A DNA stretch of 64,000 nt. Origin: Saccharibacillus sp. CPCC 101409. GTDB lineage: Bacteria; Bacillota; Bacilli; Paenibacillales; Paenibacillaceae. The notes under the pieces are model-generated. The model was not told where the DNA came from and did not search any database. It saw only the letters and a program-made list of their open reading frames with translations. Each line of letters opens with the position of its first letter. Position 1 is the first letter of the stretch. A program made the translations under genes and the position numbers. This document shows, one piece after another, positions 33,837-41,770 of the stretch. The stretch lies in the NCBI RefSeq assembly GCF_030518235.1, contig NZ_JAULSA010000008.1:124001-188000 (forward strand). The letters run 5' to 3'.

Positions 33837-35507
33837 TTACAGCGTCAGCTGCTCGGCGATCGGGCCCAGCACCAGCGCCGGGAAGAACGTCAGCGCGCCG
33901 ACGATCAGCACGATGCCGACGAAGACCGCGCCGAACATCGCCGTATCGGTGCGGAACGTGCCCGAGGCTGCCGGAACCGGCTTTTTGGCAGCCAGGGAAC
34001 CCGCGACCGCAAGCAGCGTCACCATCGAGATATAGCGGCCCAGATACATGACGATACCCGTACTCACGTTCCAGAAGGTCGTCGCGTCGCCGAGTCCTTC
34101 GAAGCCCGAACCGTTGTTGGCGGCGGCGGAGGTGAATTCGTACAGCGCCTGCGTCAGTCCGTGGAAGCCGGGATTGGAAATGGTGTCCGGGTTCGTCGCC
34201 AGCGCGATTGCCGTCGGCACCAGGATCAGGAACGGCTGGACCAGCAGCGTGACCGCGATCAGCTTCATTTCTTTGCCTTCGATCTTGCGTCCGAGGAATT
34301 CCGGCGTGCGCCCGACCATCAGGCCGGACAGGAACACCGCGATCAGCGCGTACATCAGCACGTTGACAAAGCCGACGCCCATGCCGCCGAACACCGTATT
34401 GAGCATCATGTTCGCCAGCGGCACCATGCCCCCGATCGGGGTGAGCGTATCGTGCATCGTATTGACGGCACCGGTCTCGGCGGCGGTCGTAATCACCGAA
34501 TAGAAAGCCGACTGCGCTTCGCCCAAGCGGACTTCTTTGCCTTCCATCGAGCCCTGCTCGTGCTGGATGCCCAGATTGTTCAGCACCGGATTGCCGGCGC
34601 TTTCGGTCGACAGCGATACGCCGGTCATGACGATCAGCATCGTCAGCATCGAGACGAACAGCACGCGGCCCTGCCTGAGCGAGCCGACCATTTTACCGTA
34701 AGCGAACGGCAGCGCCGACGTAACGAGCAGCATCAGCAGAATTTGCAGCAGATTGCTCAGCCCGCTCGGGTTCTCGAACGGATGCGCCGAGTTGACGCCG
34801 AGGAAGCCGCCGCCGTTGTTGCCCAGTTCTTTGATGGCGAGAAAAGACGCGATCGGCCCGCGGGCGATCGTCTGCTGCGCTCCTTCGAGCGTGGTTGCCG
34901 TCGCGGCCGATTCGAACGTTTGCGGCACGCCCATGAAGACGAACAGCAGCGCCGAGACGAACGCGACCGGCAGCAGCACCCGCGTCAGGGCGCGGATCAG
35001 GTCGGCGAAGAAATTCCCCGCTCCTTTGCCCGACAGGCCGCGGATAAACGCCATCGCGAGCGCCAGGCCGGTCGCCGGGGACACGAACATCGAGAATACG
35101 AGCACGGTGGCCTGGGACAGATACGAGACGCCGCTTTCGCCGCTGTAATGCTGGAGATCCGTGTTCGCCATAAAGCTGATCGCCGTATTGAACGCAAGCG
35201 ACGGTTCCATATTGGCGACGCCGGCCGGATTCAGCGGCAGCGCGCCCTGGAAGCGCAGCACGAGGTACACGAGCAGGATCATGACGGCGTTGCTGACGAC
35301 CAGCGCGGCGGCGTAGCTTTTCCAGCTCTGGTTCTCCTCGCGAAAGCCGCTTATCCGGTAGATCAGCCGCTCGAGCGGACCGAAGACCCGGTTCAGCCGG
35401 TTGGGGCCGTAATCGAACGCCGCCGCGAGATACAGCCCGACGGGCTTGGCGAGAAGGACGGCGATCAGCAGGGTAACGGCGATAGAAATCAAACTGAGTG
35501 TAGTCAA
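33837..35507 (-). CDS. kdpA: KdpA, potassium channel-like subunit
   Basis: 556 aa, about ten membrane helices with the K+-selectivity loops, for example NTDLQHYSGE, NNGGGFLGVNSAHPF, TAAETGAVNT and ANNGSGFEG. The start is placed at a TTG five bases after GGAGGAG; the reading frame extends upstream but without a site. It binds K+ from outside at high affinity. The gene sits between kdpF and kdpB with a 95-bp gap on the kdpF side. Confidence 0.96.
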   Translation of the reverse strand: MTTLSLISIAVTLLIAVLLAKPVGLYLAAAFDYGPNRLNRVFGPLERLIYRISGFREENQSWKSYAAALVVSNAVMILLVYLVLRFQGALPLNPAGVANMEPSLAFNTAISFMANTDLQHYSGESGVSYLSQATVLVFSMFVSPATGLALAMAFIRGLSGKGAGNFFADLIRALTRVLLPVAFVSALLFVFMGVPQTFESAATATTLEGAQQTIARGPIASFLAIKELGNNGGGFLGVNSAHPFENPSGLSNLLQILLMLLVTSALPFAYGKMVGSLRQGRVLFVSMLTMLIVMTGVSLSTESAGNPVLNNLGIQHEQGSMEGKEVRLGEAQSAFYSVITTAAETGAVNTMHDTLTPIGGMVPLANMMLNTVFGGMGVGFVNVLMYALIAVFLSGLMVGRTPEFLGRKIEGKEMKLIAVTLLVQPFLILVPTAIALATNPDTISNPGFHGLTQALYEFTSAAANNGSGFEGLGDATTFWNVSTGIVMYLGRYISMVTLLAVAGSLAAKKPVPAASGTFRTDTAMFGAVFVGIVLIVGALTFFPALVLGPIAEQLTL

Positions 35508-35601
35508 GGAAACTCCTCCATCTGGTAGGCCGGCCGGCGCGGTCCAGCCCGCGTCCGGTCGGCGCATCATTCGAATTCTTTCTTTTTTTGCTGCGGAATC
35601 T

Positions 35602-35682
35602 TCAGAATTTCTCCGGGTGGATCAGGGCATAGCCCAGATAAACGAACAGCAGCGCCGTCGCGGCGGCGAGCAGCCAGATCAT
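35602..35682 (-). CDS. kdpF: KdpF, small membrane subunit
   Basis: 26 aa: MIWLLAAATALLFVYLGYAL then a short polar end with IHPEKF. A single membrane helix followed by the typical L-x-H-P-E-x-F ending identifies KdpF, which stabilises the KdpABC complex in the membrane. Its ATG overlaps the stop of the preceding 35-codon gene. Confidence 0.9.
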   Translation of the reverse strand: MIWLLAAATALLFVYLGYALIHPEKF

Positions 35683-35786
35683 CGTTCGTCACGTCCTTCC
35701 CGGACCGTGCTGTCGGACCAGGCGGACAGGCCCAGCAGCGCCAGCGCCATGAGCAGAACCGCGGCAATCATCAAGAGATCGGTCAT
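35679..35786 (-). CDS. Small membrane protein at the head of the kdp operon
   Basis: 35 aa: MTDLLMIAAVLLMALALLGL, then SAWSDSTVREGRDER. One membrane helix with a charged cytoplasmic tail. GGAAGGATAAC precedes the ATG, and the stop overlaps the kdpF start (ATGA), so the two are translationally coupled. I do not know a named family. It may be an extra small subunit or a leader peptide that paces kdpF translation. Confidence 0.65.
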   Translation of the reverse strand: MTDLLMIAAVLLMALALLGLSAWSDSTVREGRDER

Positions 35787-36061
35787 GTTATCCTTCCTTC
35801 GCTTTAAAATGGGGGTTCGCGCTCGTTAAGCCGCTTTTCGGCTTGTTCGTCCGTGCTTCGGGGCGCGGTTCGCAGCGGCGGGATGGTCTTTTGCGCCGGC
35901 TGCGGTTCCTGTGATGTAGGTTAGGCCCGAATGTCTGCTTTGTAAAACGTTCCGGAGCGGAAAAAAAGCCGCTCGAAGCCGTAAGGCGGAATGAAGGCGT
36001 TTGAAAAGCGGTATGACTTTCGTATAATCCTTTTTTCTGCCGATTACGCTTGTTTTCGCGG

Positions 36062-36083
36062 ATTTTTACGCCATTTTTACGCT
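36062..36083. promoter_or_regulatory. Probable KdpE binding site between the divergent kdp units
   Basis: Two adjoining 11-bp direct repeats, ATTTTTACGCC and ATTTTTACGCT, have the spacing used by OmpR-type regulators. They lie in the 416-bp gap (35787-36202) between the kdpFABC operon and the kinase gene. The kinase side has a possible -10 TATACT near 36160. I looked for a c-di-AMP riboswitch in the kdp leader and could not recognise one. Confidence 0.55.
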
Positions 36084-36202
36084 GTAAGACAAGTTATTTA
36101 TATGTTTTTTATGCGGATTTGCGGGCCGGAAAGAGGCGGCGGAGCGTGGCATGATTTATACTGGAGAAACAAGAAAGGTTAACGGAAGGACGGTGCCGGA
36201 AC

Positions 36203-37954
36203 GTGGACGAATGGGAGCGCGAAGAAAGCAATCGGGCGGGAATGCTGGAGAAATTGGCGGACGCGGCGGAGAAGCTGCCCCGCTGGTCGGTGTATACGCT
36301 CATTACGCTGCTGACCGCGCTGCTGACGATCGTGCTGCGGTCGTATGCCGAAGAGCTGGAGATCGTCAACGTGGCGCTGATCTATCTGTTTCCGGTGCTG
36401 CTGAGCGCGGTGTACGCAGGGCTCGCCCCGGCGATTTACTCGGCGGGGGCGAGCGTGCTCGCGCTGGACTTCTTCTTTGTGCCGCCCGCGCTCAGCTTCA
36501 CCGTGGCCGATCTGCGCTATCTGATTTCGTTTGCCGTTTATTTGTCCGCCGCGGGGCTGACCGCCAGTCTGTCGGGGCGGCTGCGGCAGCAGCTGATCCG
36601 CTCGCGGCAGCGCGAGGAACATACGGCGCTGCTGTACGCGTTCAGCCGCCAGATCGGGTCGGTCGCCGACGCGGCGTCGCTGCTCGACGGACTGTCGCGG
36701 CGCCTGGCGCAGACGATCGGGGCGGAAGCGGCGATGTATATTCCGGATGACGCGGGGGAACTGCGTTCGGTACGGGAACCGGCGCGGCCGGACGGGCCCC
36801 GCGCGCGGGAAGAAAGCGTCGTCGTCCGGCTCGTGTACGAGCACGGCGAAGAAGCCGGCCGCGGCACGCAGACGCTGCGCGAGCTGCCGGAGCGGTATAT
36901 GCCGCTGCGCGCGGAAGGGCGGATCTACGGCGTGCTGGCCGTGAAATTCCGCGATTCCGGCACGGCCGCTGGAGGAAGCGCGGAAGGAACCGGCCTGAGC
37001 CGGGAAAGGGAGCGGCTGCTCGAAGCGCTGTGCGGATTGGCCGCCGCCGCGATCGCCCGCTTCAGGCTGGCCGAAGAAGCGAAGCTTGCGCATCTGACCG
37101 CCGAATCGGAAAAGCTCCGCACGGCGATTCTCGATTCCGTGTCGCACGAGCTGCGCACGCCGCTGGCGACGATCGTCGGCTCGGCGACGGGACTGATCGA
37201 AAGCGACGGGCTGTTCACGCCGCAGGACCGGATGGAGCTGCTGGAGACGATACGCGGCGGCGCGATGCGCATGAACCGGCTGGTGCAGAATCTGCTCGGC
37301 ATGGTGCGGCTGGAAAGCGGCATGCTGCGGCTGCGCCGGGACTGGTGCGATGTGCAGGACCTGGTCGGCGTGGCGCTGGCGCAAACGAAAGATTTTCGCG
37401 GCGGCCGCAAACTGCGCATATCGATCCCCGACGATATCCCGATGGTGCGCGGCGACGAGGTGCTGCTGGAGCAGATGCTGGGCAACGTGATCGGCAACGC
37501 GATCAAGTACAGTCCCGACGGCAGCGGCATCGTCGTCGAAGCGAGCGCGCGGGGCGGCCGGCTGGTGCTGAGCGTATCGGACGAAGGACCGGGAATCCCG
37601 GCGGCGGACGAACAGCGGATTTTCGAGAAATTCTACCGTTCCGACAGCACGCGCCATGTGTCCGGCACGGGACTCGGGCTCGCGATCTGCAAAGGCATCG
37701 TCGATCTGCACGGCGGCACGATCTCCGCGTCGTCGAGACGAAGTTCCGCACCGCCGGAGCAGATCGGAGCGGACGGCGAAGGCGGGGGTCCCCAATGCGG
37801 AAGCGCGGAAGGCCCGATCGGGCCAAGAGGAACCGGCGGCGCGGGCACGGTTGTAACGATCGTGCTTCCGCTGGAAGATTCGCCTTCGAACCGGGCGGAG
37901 ATCGTGCCGGGCGTCGAAGCAAATCCCGGCGAATCCACGGAAAAGGAGGAATAA
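36203..37954 (+). CDS. KdpD-type sensor histidine kinase lacking the N-terminal module
   Basis: 583 aa from a GTG start. DUF4118 membrane region with four helices (about 27-115), GAF-like domain (about 140-285), HisKA with SVSHELRTPLATIVG (His about 315), and HATPase_c with N (NAIKYSPDG), G1 (DEGPGIP) and G2 (GTGLGLAICKGIV) boxes. This is exactly the C-terminal half of classical KdpD; the N-terminal sensor part is the doubled protein at 28170. An insertion rich in Gly/Pro/Ala (about 520-550) interrupts the end of the ATPase domain. The gene is followed directly by kdpE. Confidence 0.9.
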   Translation: MDEWEREESNRAGMLEKLADAAEKLPRWSVYTLITLLTALLTIVLRSYAEELEIVNVALIYLFPVLLSAVYAGLAPAIYSAGASVLALDFFFVPPALSFTVADLRYLISFAVYLSAAGLTASLSGRLRQQLIRSRQREEHTALLYAFSRQIGSVADAASLLDGLSRRLAQTIGAEAAMYIPDDAGELRSVREPARPDGPRAREESVVVRLVYEHGEEAGRGTQTLRELPERYMPLRAEGRIYGVLAVKFRDSGTAAGGSAEGTGLSRERERLLEALCGLAAAAIARFRLAEEAKLAHLTAESEKLRTAILDSVSHELRTPLATIVGSATGLIESDGLFTPQDRMELLETIRGGAMRMNRLVQNLLGMVRLESGMLRLRRDWCDVQDLVGVALAQTKDFRGGRKLRISIPDDIPMVRGDEVLLEQMLGNVIGNAIKYSPDGSGIVVEASARGGRLVLSVSDEGPGIPAADEQRIFEKFYRSDSTRHVSGTGLGLAICKGIVDLHGGTISASSRRSSAPPEQIGADGEGGGPQCGSAEGPIGPRGTGGAGTVVTIVLPLEDSPSNRAEIVPGVEANPGESTEKEE

Positions 37955-37957
37955 CCG

Positions 37958-38662
37958 ATGACGAACGAACCGGGCGCGGGCGCCAGAATCCTGGTCGTGG
38001 ACGACGAACCGCAGATCCGCAAGCTGCTCAAAGTCACGCTGTCCGCCCACGGCTACGCCGTGCAGGAAGCGGAAACGGGCGAAGAAGGCGTGCTTCAGGC
38101 TTCGCTCAACCATCCCGAACTGATCGTGCTCGATCTGGGCCTGCCGGACCTGACCGGCATGGAAGTGCTGGGGCGGATTCGCGAATGGTCCGGCGTGCCG
38201 GTGATCGTGCTGACGGCGAAGGACCGCGAAGAAGACAAGATCGCCGCGCTGGACGCGGGAGCGGACGATTACGTGACCAAGCCGTTCGGCATGGGCGAGC
38301 TGGTGGCGCGGATTCGCGTGGCGCTGCGCCATACGGCGAAGGTCGAAGGCGAACCGGTGATCCGCAGCGGCGGACTGTCGATCGATCTGGCCCAGCGGGT
38401 GGTGGAGCTGAACGGGGAACGCGTGAAGCTGACGCCGACCGAATACGAAATGCTCAAGATGCTGGCGTCGCACGCCGGCAAAGTCGTCACGCAGCGCCAG
38501 CTGCTCCGACAGGTCTGGGGCGACCGGCACGACGAAGGCGACAGCCACTACCTGCGGATTTATATCGGGCATCTGCGCAAAAAACTCGAAGAAGACCCGT
38601 CGCAGCCCAGGCTGATCGTGACCGAGCCGGGCGTGGGATACCGCTTCCTGACGCAGGATTGA
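37958..38662 (+). CDS. kdpE: KdpE, OmpR-family response regulator
   Basis: 234 aa. Receiver domain 1-125 with DDEP acidic pocket, phospho-acceptor Asp in LIVLDLGLPDLTG, and the KPF lysine. The winged-helix DNA-binding domain (about 135-230) has LTPTEYEMLKMLASHAGKVV and YLRIYIGHLRKKLE. AAAAGGAGG precedes the ATG, three bases after the kinase gene. It should activate kdpFABC on K+ limitation, probably at the repeats near 36062. Confidence 0.95.
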   Translation: MTNEPGAGARILVVDDEPQIRKLLKVTLSAHGYAVQEAETGEEGVLQASLNHPELIVLDLGLPDLTGMEVLGRIREWSGVPVIVLTAKDREEDKIAALDAGADDYVTKPFGMGELVARIRVALRHTAKVEGEPVIRSGGLSIDLAQRVVELNGERVKLTPTEYEMLKMLASHAGKVVTQRQLLRQVWGDRHDEGDSHYLRIYIGHLRKKLEEDPSQPRLIVTEPGVGYRFLTQD

Positions 38663-38870
38663 ACAGGCTGCGCAGGTGCGATATTTCACTGTAGCAAGCA
38701 GGCATTAAAGGACCTGAGCCCCATATATCCGGGCAGGAATGCGAGAACGCTTCAATATCCGGAAACGGAAGGTTCGAACGACCTGCGCTTTTTGCATCTT
38801 CTTGAAGTTTGCGATCTCGTGATAAGATAGCGTTTGAGCGGAAAAGAATGGTAGAAACAGGGGGATGGGA

Positions 38871-39320
38871 TTGGACGCTTTAGACATCAAAATACTTAGA
38901 CTGCTGCAAACCAACGGGCGCATGAGCGTTACGAACCTGTCGGGCGAACTGGCGCTCAGCCGGCCCAGCGCGGCGGAACGCCTGCACCGTCTGGAAGAGC
39001 GCGGGGTGATCGAGGGCTATTCGGCAAGCGTTTCGCCGGAATCGGTCGGCCGCGACACGCGGCTGGTGATCCAGATTACCGATCTGAAAGTAGCGCCGCA
39101 GGAGTTCGAACAGTGGGCGTGCGGCGAAGCGGACATCACCGAGTGCCACCGGGTGACGGGGCACGCGAGTTATTTCCTCCAGGCCGCCGTCGCCGGTACG
39201 CCGGGGCTGCGCCGCCTTGTGGATCGGCTGATGGATTTCGGCAGCGTGCACACTTCGGTCGTGCTGGCTTCGCCCGTGCTGCATCGTCCGATGCTGCCGC
39301 CCGGCGAAGAAGACCGCTGA
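38871..39320 (+). CDS. Lrp/AsnC family regulator
   Basis: 149 aa. The N-terminal helix-turn-helix (LDALDIKILRLLQTNGRMSV, LALSRPSAAERLHRLEERGV) is followed by the RAM/AsnC effector domain with HRVTGHASYFLQA. The TTG at 38871 is preferred because AGGGGG is six bases away; the ATG two codons earlier overlaps the site. Monocistronic, followed by a strong terminator. Target and effector amino acid unknown. Confidence 0.87.
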   Translation: MDALDIKILRLLQTNGRMSVTNLSGELALSRPSAAERLHRLEERGVIEGYSASVSPESVGRDTRLVIQITDLKVAPQEFEQWACGEADITECHRVTGHASYFLQAAVAGTPGLRRLVDRLMDFGSVHTSVVLASPVLHRPMLPPGEEDR

Positions 39321-39406
39321 GCCGGCTGCCATGCCGAAAAGGGATCGGATGATCCGGCCGCGCGAGAACGGACGAAGTCGGTGAGCTTCGTCCGCCTCGG
39401 CATAAG

Positions 39407-39440
39407 AGAGACTTTCGAAACGATTCGAAAGTCTCTTTTT
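39407..39440 (+). terminator. Strong terminator after the AsnC-type gene
   Basis: AGAGACTTTCGAA pairs with TTCGAAAGTCTCT, followed by T5. The stem shares the GACTTTCGAA core with the palindrome duplicated around element A copy 1. Confidence 0.9.
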
Positions 39441-39568
39441 ATTTTGCAACCGTTACCAATGATCGATCGACCGCACTGCGTGATCCGCGCGCCGTACGAA
39501 TGTCCGGGATATGGTACACTTGTAGAGTTGAACGGACCGCGGAAAATTTGAAAACGCAGGTGATAACG

Positions 39569-40438
39569 ATGAAATTGATGACGCTGAACGCTCACGCGTG
39601 GCATGAAGAAAACCAATTGGAGAAAATAGCGCAGCTCGCCGCTTTTATCGGAGAACGGGACTTCGACGTCGTCGCGATGCAGGAGATCAACCAGCCGATC
39701 GACGGAGCGCCGGCGCCGGAAGCGGCGTTGGAGCGGTATTTCGAAGCGGAGCAGGGTTTAACGATTCGCGAAGGACACTATATGCTGGCGCTGCTTGAGC
39801 AGTTGGATACGCCGTATTACTGGACCTGGATTCCGACGCACGCCACATTCAAGATTTACGACGAAGGACTGGCCGTGCTGAGCAAACGCCCGATCACGGA
39901 AGCGTTCTGCGACTACGTATCGGCGCTGCGGGAGTACGAAAACCACAAAACGCGCCGGATTCTCGCGGTGAAGACGTCGGCCGGCGCACAAACGTCAGGC
40001 GGGAGCGGGGAAAGAATCGAAGACAGCGAAGGCAGGCCGTTCTGGCTGGTCGACGGGCATTACGGCTGGTGGCACGACGAAGTCGAGCCGTTTCGCGGCC
40101 AGTGGGACCGGACGGAAGAACTGCTGGCGCCGCTGAGAAAAAGCGGGGAACCGCTGTTCCTGCTCGGCGACCTGAACAACGTGGCGCAGATCCGCGGCGA
40201 AGGCTACGACTATATCCTGGAGCACGGCTGGTGCGATCTGTACACGGCCGCGGCCGAGAAAGACGAAGGCTCGACCGTGCTCAAAGCGATCGCCGGCTGG
40301 TCGGACAACGAACGCCCGCTGCGCATCGACTATATCCTGTCGAGCGATCCCGTCGCGGCGAAGAAATCCGAAGTGATTCTGGACGGGAAGAACGGAGCGG
40401 TCGTGTCGGACCACTTCGGGGTGGCGGCGGAGATTTAA
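39569..40438 (+). CDS. Endonuclease/exonuclease/phosphatase family, MapP-like
   Basis: 289 aa. EEP-fold metal-dependent phosphoesterase. Visible active-site blocks are LNAHAWHEEN (Asn), VVAMQEINQP (metal Glu), VDGHYGWWHDEVEPF, LLGDLNNV (Asp/Asn) and SDHFGV (terminal Asp-His). The opening MKLMTLNAHAWHEENQLEKI closely follows maltose 6'-phosphate phosphatase (MapP) of lactic acid bacteria, an enzyme of maltose use. No maltose transport genes are nearby, so the substrate remains open. The ATG at 39569 starts the domain; the upstream site CAGGTGA is weak. Confidence 0.8.
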   Translation: MKLMTLNAHAWHEENQLEKIAQLAAFIGERDFDVVAMQEINQPIDGAPAPEAALERYFEAEQGLTIREGHYMLALLEQLDTPYYWTWIPTHATFKIYDEGLAVLSKRPITEAFCDYVSALREYENHKTRRILAVKTSAGAQTSGGSGERIEDSEGRPFWLVDGHYGWWHDEVEPFRGQWDRTEELLAPLRKSGEPLFLLGDLNNVAQIRGEGYDYILEHGWCDLYTAAAEKDEGSTVLKAIAGWSDNERPLRIDYILSSDPVAAKKSEVILDGKNGAVVSDHFGVAAEI

Positions 40439-40695
40439 GCGAGGCGGAGCAGGACGGGCGAAGCTGTGAGAGCTTTCGCGGAGCAGTTTCCGGTTTCGGC
40501 TGTTTGTAACAGGCGGGGACGCGACGAACGGCGTGGCGGTCGGGCTGCATCCAGGGAAGAAGTCCGCCGTTCGGCCTGTAAGGCGAACGCGGATGCCGGG
40601 CCTTCCGGGGGGTTATTTAAGCGGCGCTTCATGTCGAGAATCCGGCTTCGCGCAATAAACGCTTGAGTCCGGTCGCAGTCCGGCCGTATAAATCG
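40439..40695. other. Intergenic stretch with nothing recognised
   Basis: GC-rich sequence between the EEP phosphatase gene and the bidirectional terminator. Possible short frames have no ribosome binding sites or family resemblance. Confidence 0.6.
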
Positions 40696-40745
40696 AAAAA
40701 GCCTCTGCCGCGAAGAAGATTCTTCGCTCGGCAGAGGCTTTTTTT
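40696..40745. terminator. Bidirectional terminator
   Basis: AAAAAGCCTCTGCCG and CGGCAGAGGCTTTTTTT arms with an inner CGAAGAA/TTCTTCG stem; A-run on the left and T-run on the right. Serves the EEP gene (plus) and the GNAT gene (minus). Confidence 0.9.
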
Positions 40746-40860
40746 GATGAAGAGCGGCCGGCTGGTTTGCGGCGTGAGTTCGGTAGAGTTCGGCTGCCCA
40801 ATTCCACCGACGAGTTCAGCCGCAGGTCGGCCGAGTCCGCCTAGAGAGAAGTCTGTTCGC

Positions 40861-41298
40861 TCAGGATTTCGGACGGCTCGGGCGATACATGCCGATCGAA
40901 GCCGGGGCCGTTTCGATAAAGCCGAAATGCCGGTACAGCTCGTTGGCCGGCACGTCGGCGATCAGGCTGACGAACGAGCCGGGCGGCACCCGCTCGTCCA
41001 GATAGTGTTCGATCTCCTCCATCACGCGGCGGCCGAGCCCTTTGCGGTGCAAGGACGGATGGATGGCGATATCGGAGACGATGTACGAACAGCCTCCGTC
41101 GCCGATCACGCGGCCCATGCCGACGAGCCGGCCGTCCTCGCCACGCAGCGTAATCGAGAACAGCGAATTGGGCAGCCCGGCTCGCGCCGCTTCGAGCGTG
41201 CGGGCGCTCATGCCCGCAGCGACGCGCAGTTCCATATATTCTTCCGGCTGCGGGATTTCGTGGGCGAGGACGATATTGTTCGTGTTCGACGGTTCCAT
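40861..41298 (-). CDS. GNAT family N-acetyltransferase
   Basis: 145 aa. Core motif IVSDIAIHPSLHRKGLGRRV contains the acetyl-CoA-binding RKGLGR loop, followed by VSLIADVPANELYRHFGF. AAGGAGACCCGTT precedes the ATG. It is transcribed toward the bidirectional terminator. Substrate unknown; small-molecule or aminoglycoside-like acceptors are typical for this compact type. Confidence 0.88.
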   Translation of the reverse strand: MEPSNTNNIVLAHEIPQPEEYMELRVAAGMSARTLEAARAGLPNSLFSITLRGEDGRLVGMGRVIGDGGCSYIVSDIAIHPSLHRKGLGRRVMEEIEHYLDERVPPGSFVSLIADVPANELYRHFGFIETAPASIGMYRPSRPKS

Positions 41299-41414
41299 AA
41301 CGGGTCTCCTTGAGCGCCAGGCGCTGGATTGATGGGTGTGCGGTAAAACCGGAATCAGGCGAAAACAAAAGCGAATATAAGCACACGTATCCGCATAAAC
41401 ATCGGCAGCCGCTG

Positions 41415-41605
41415 AATATGTTGACGAAAGGGCCGCACTTTTGACGAAAAACGGCGATATAAAAGAAAATATTGACGCTAAAGCATTATTTTCGCCGATT
41501 AAGGTCCGAATTCAGTCCTTTTTGAAGAAAATGTGTTCAAAGCGTCAACATTTTGCCAAACGCAGCGCTTTTTGAAGAAAAATGTGCGCAGGACGTCAAC
41601 ATTCT
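41415..41605. repeat. Four-box intergenic element E
   Basis: Forward boxes AATATGTTGACG (41415) and AAAATATTGACG (41466); inverted boxes CGTCAACATTTT (41543) and CGTCAACATTCT (41594). Pitch is 51 bp in each pair. The right half is also a tandem duplication of about 50 bp beginning CTTTTTGAAGAAAA (from 41518 and 41568), with a third degenerate unit after it. It fills most of the non-coding gap 41299-41770. Confidence 0.8.
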
Positions 41606-41770
41606 GCGGAGCACAGCGTTTTTCGCTGCAAATCGGGCGCGGAAAATCAGTATTTTGACGGCCGCAGAGTTGTTCGACGGAGCAGGCGCCGACCCGCGCG
41701 CCGGAAAGCGGCGGGGAAAACGCGCGCTCCGTCGAAAACCTGGAATCTTTTTTCTCGCAGGCCGCGCGGA

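Noticed and set aside
35787-36200. c-di-AMP riboswitch in the kdp leader
   Set aside because: Known upstream of kdp genes in some Bacillus, but I could not match its conserved core segments here.
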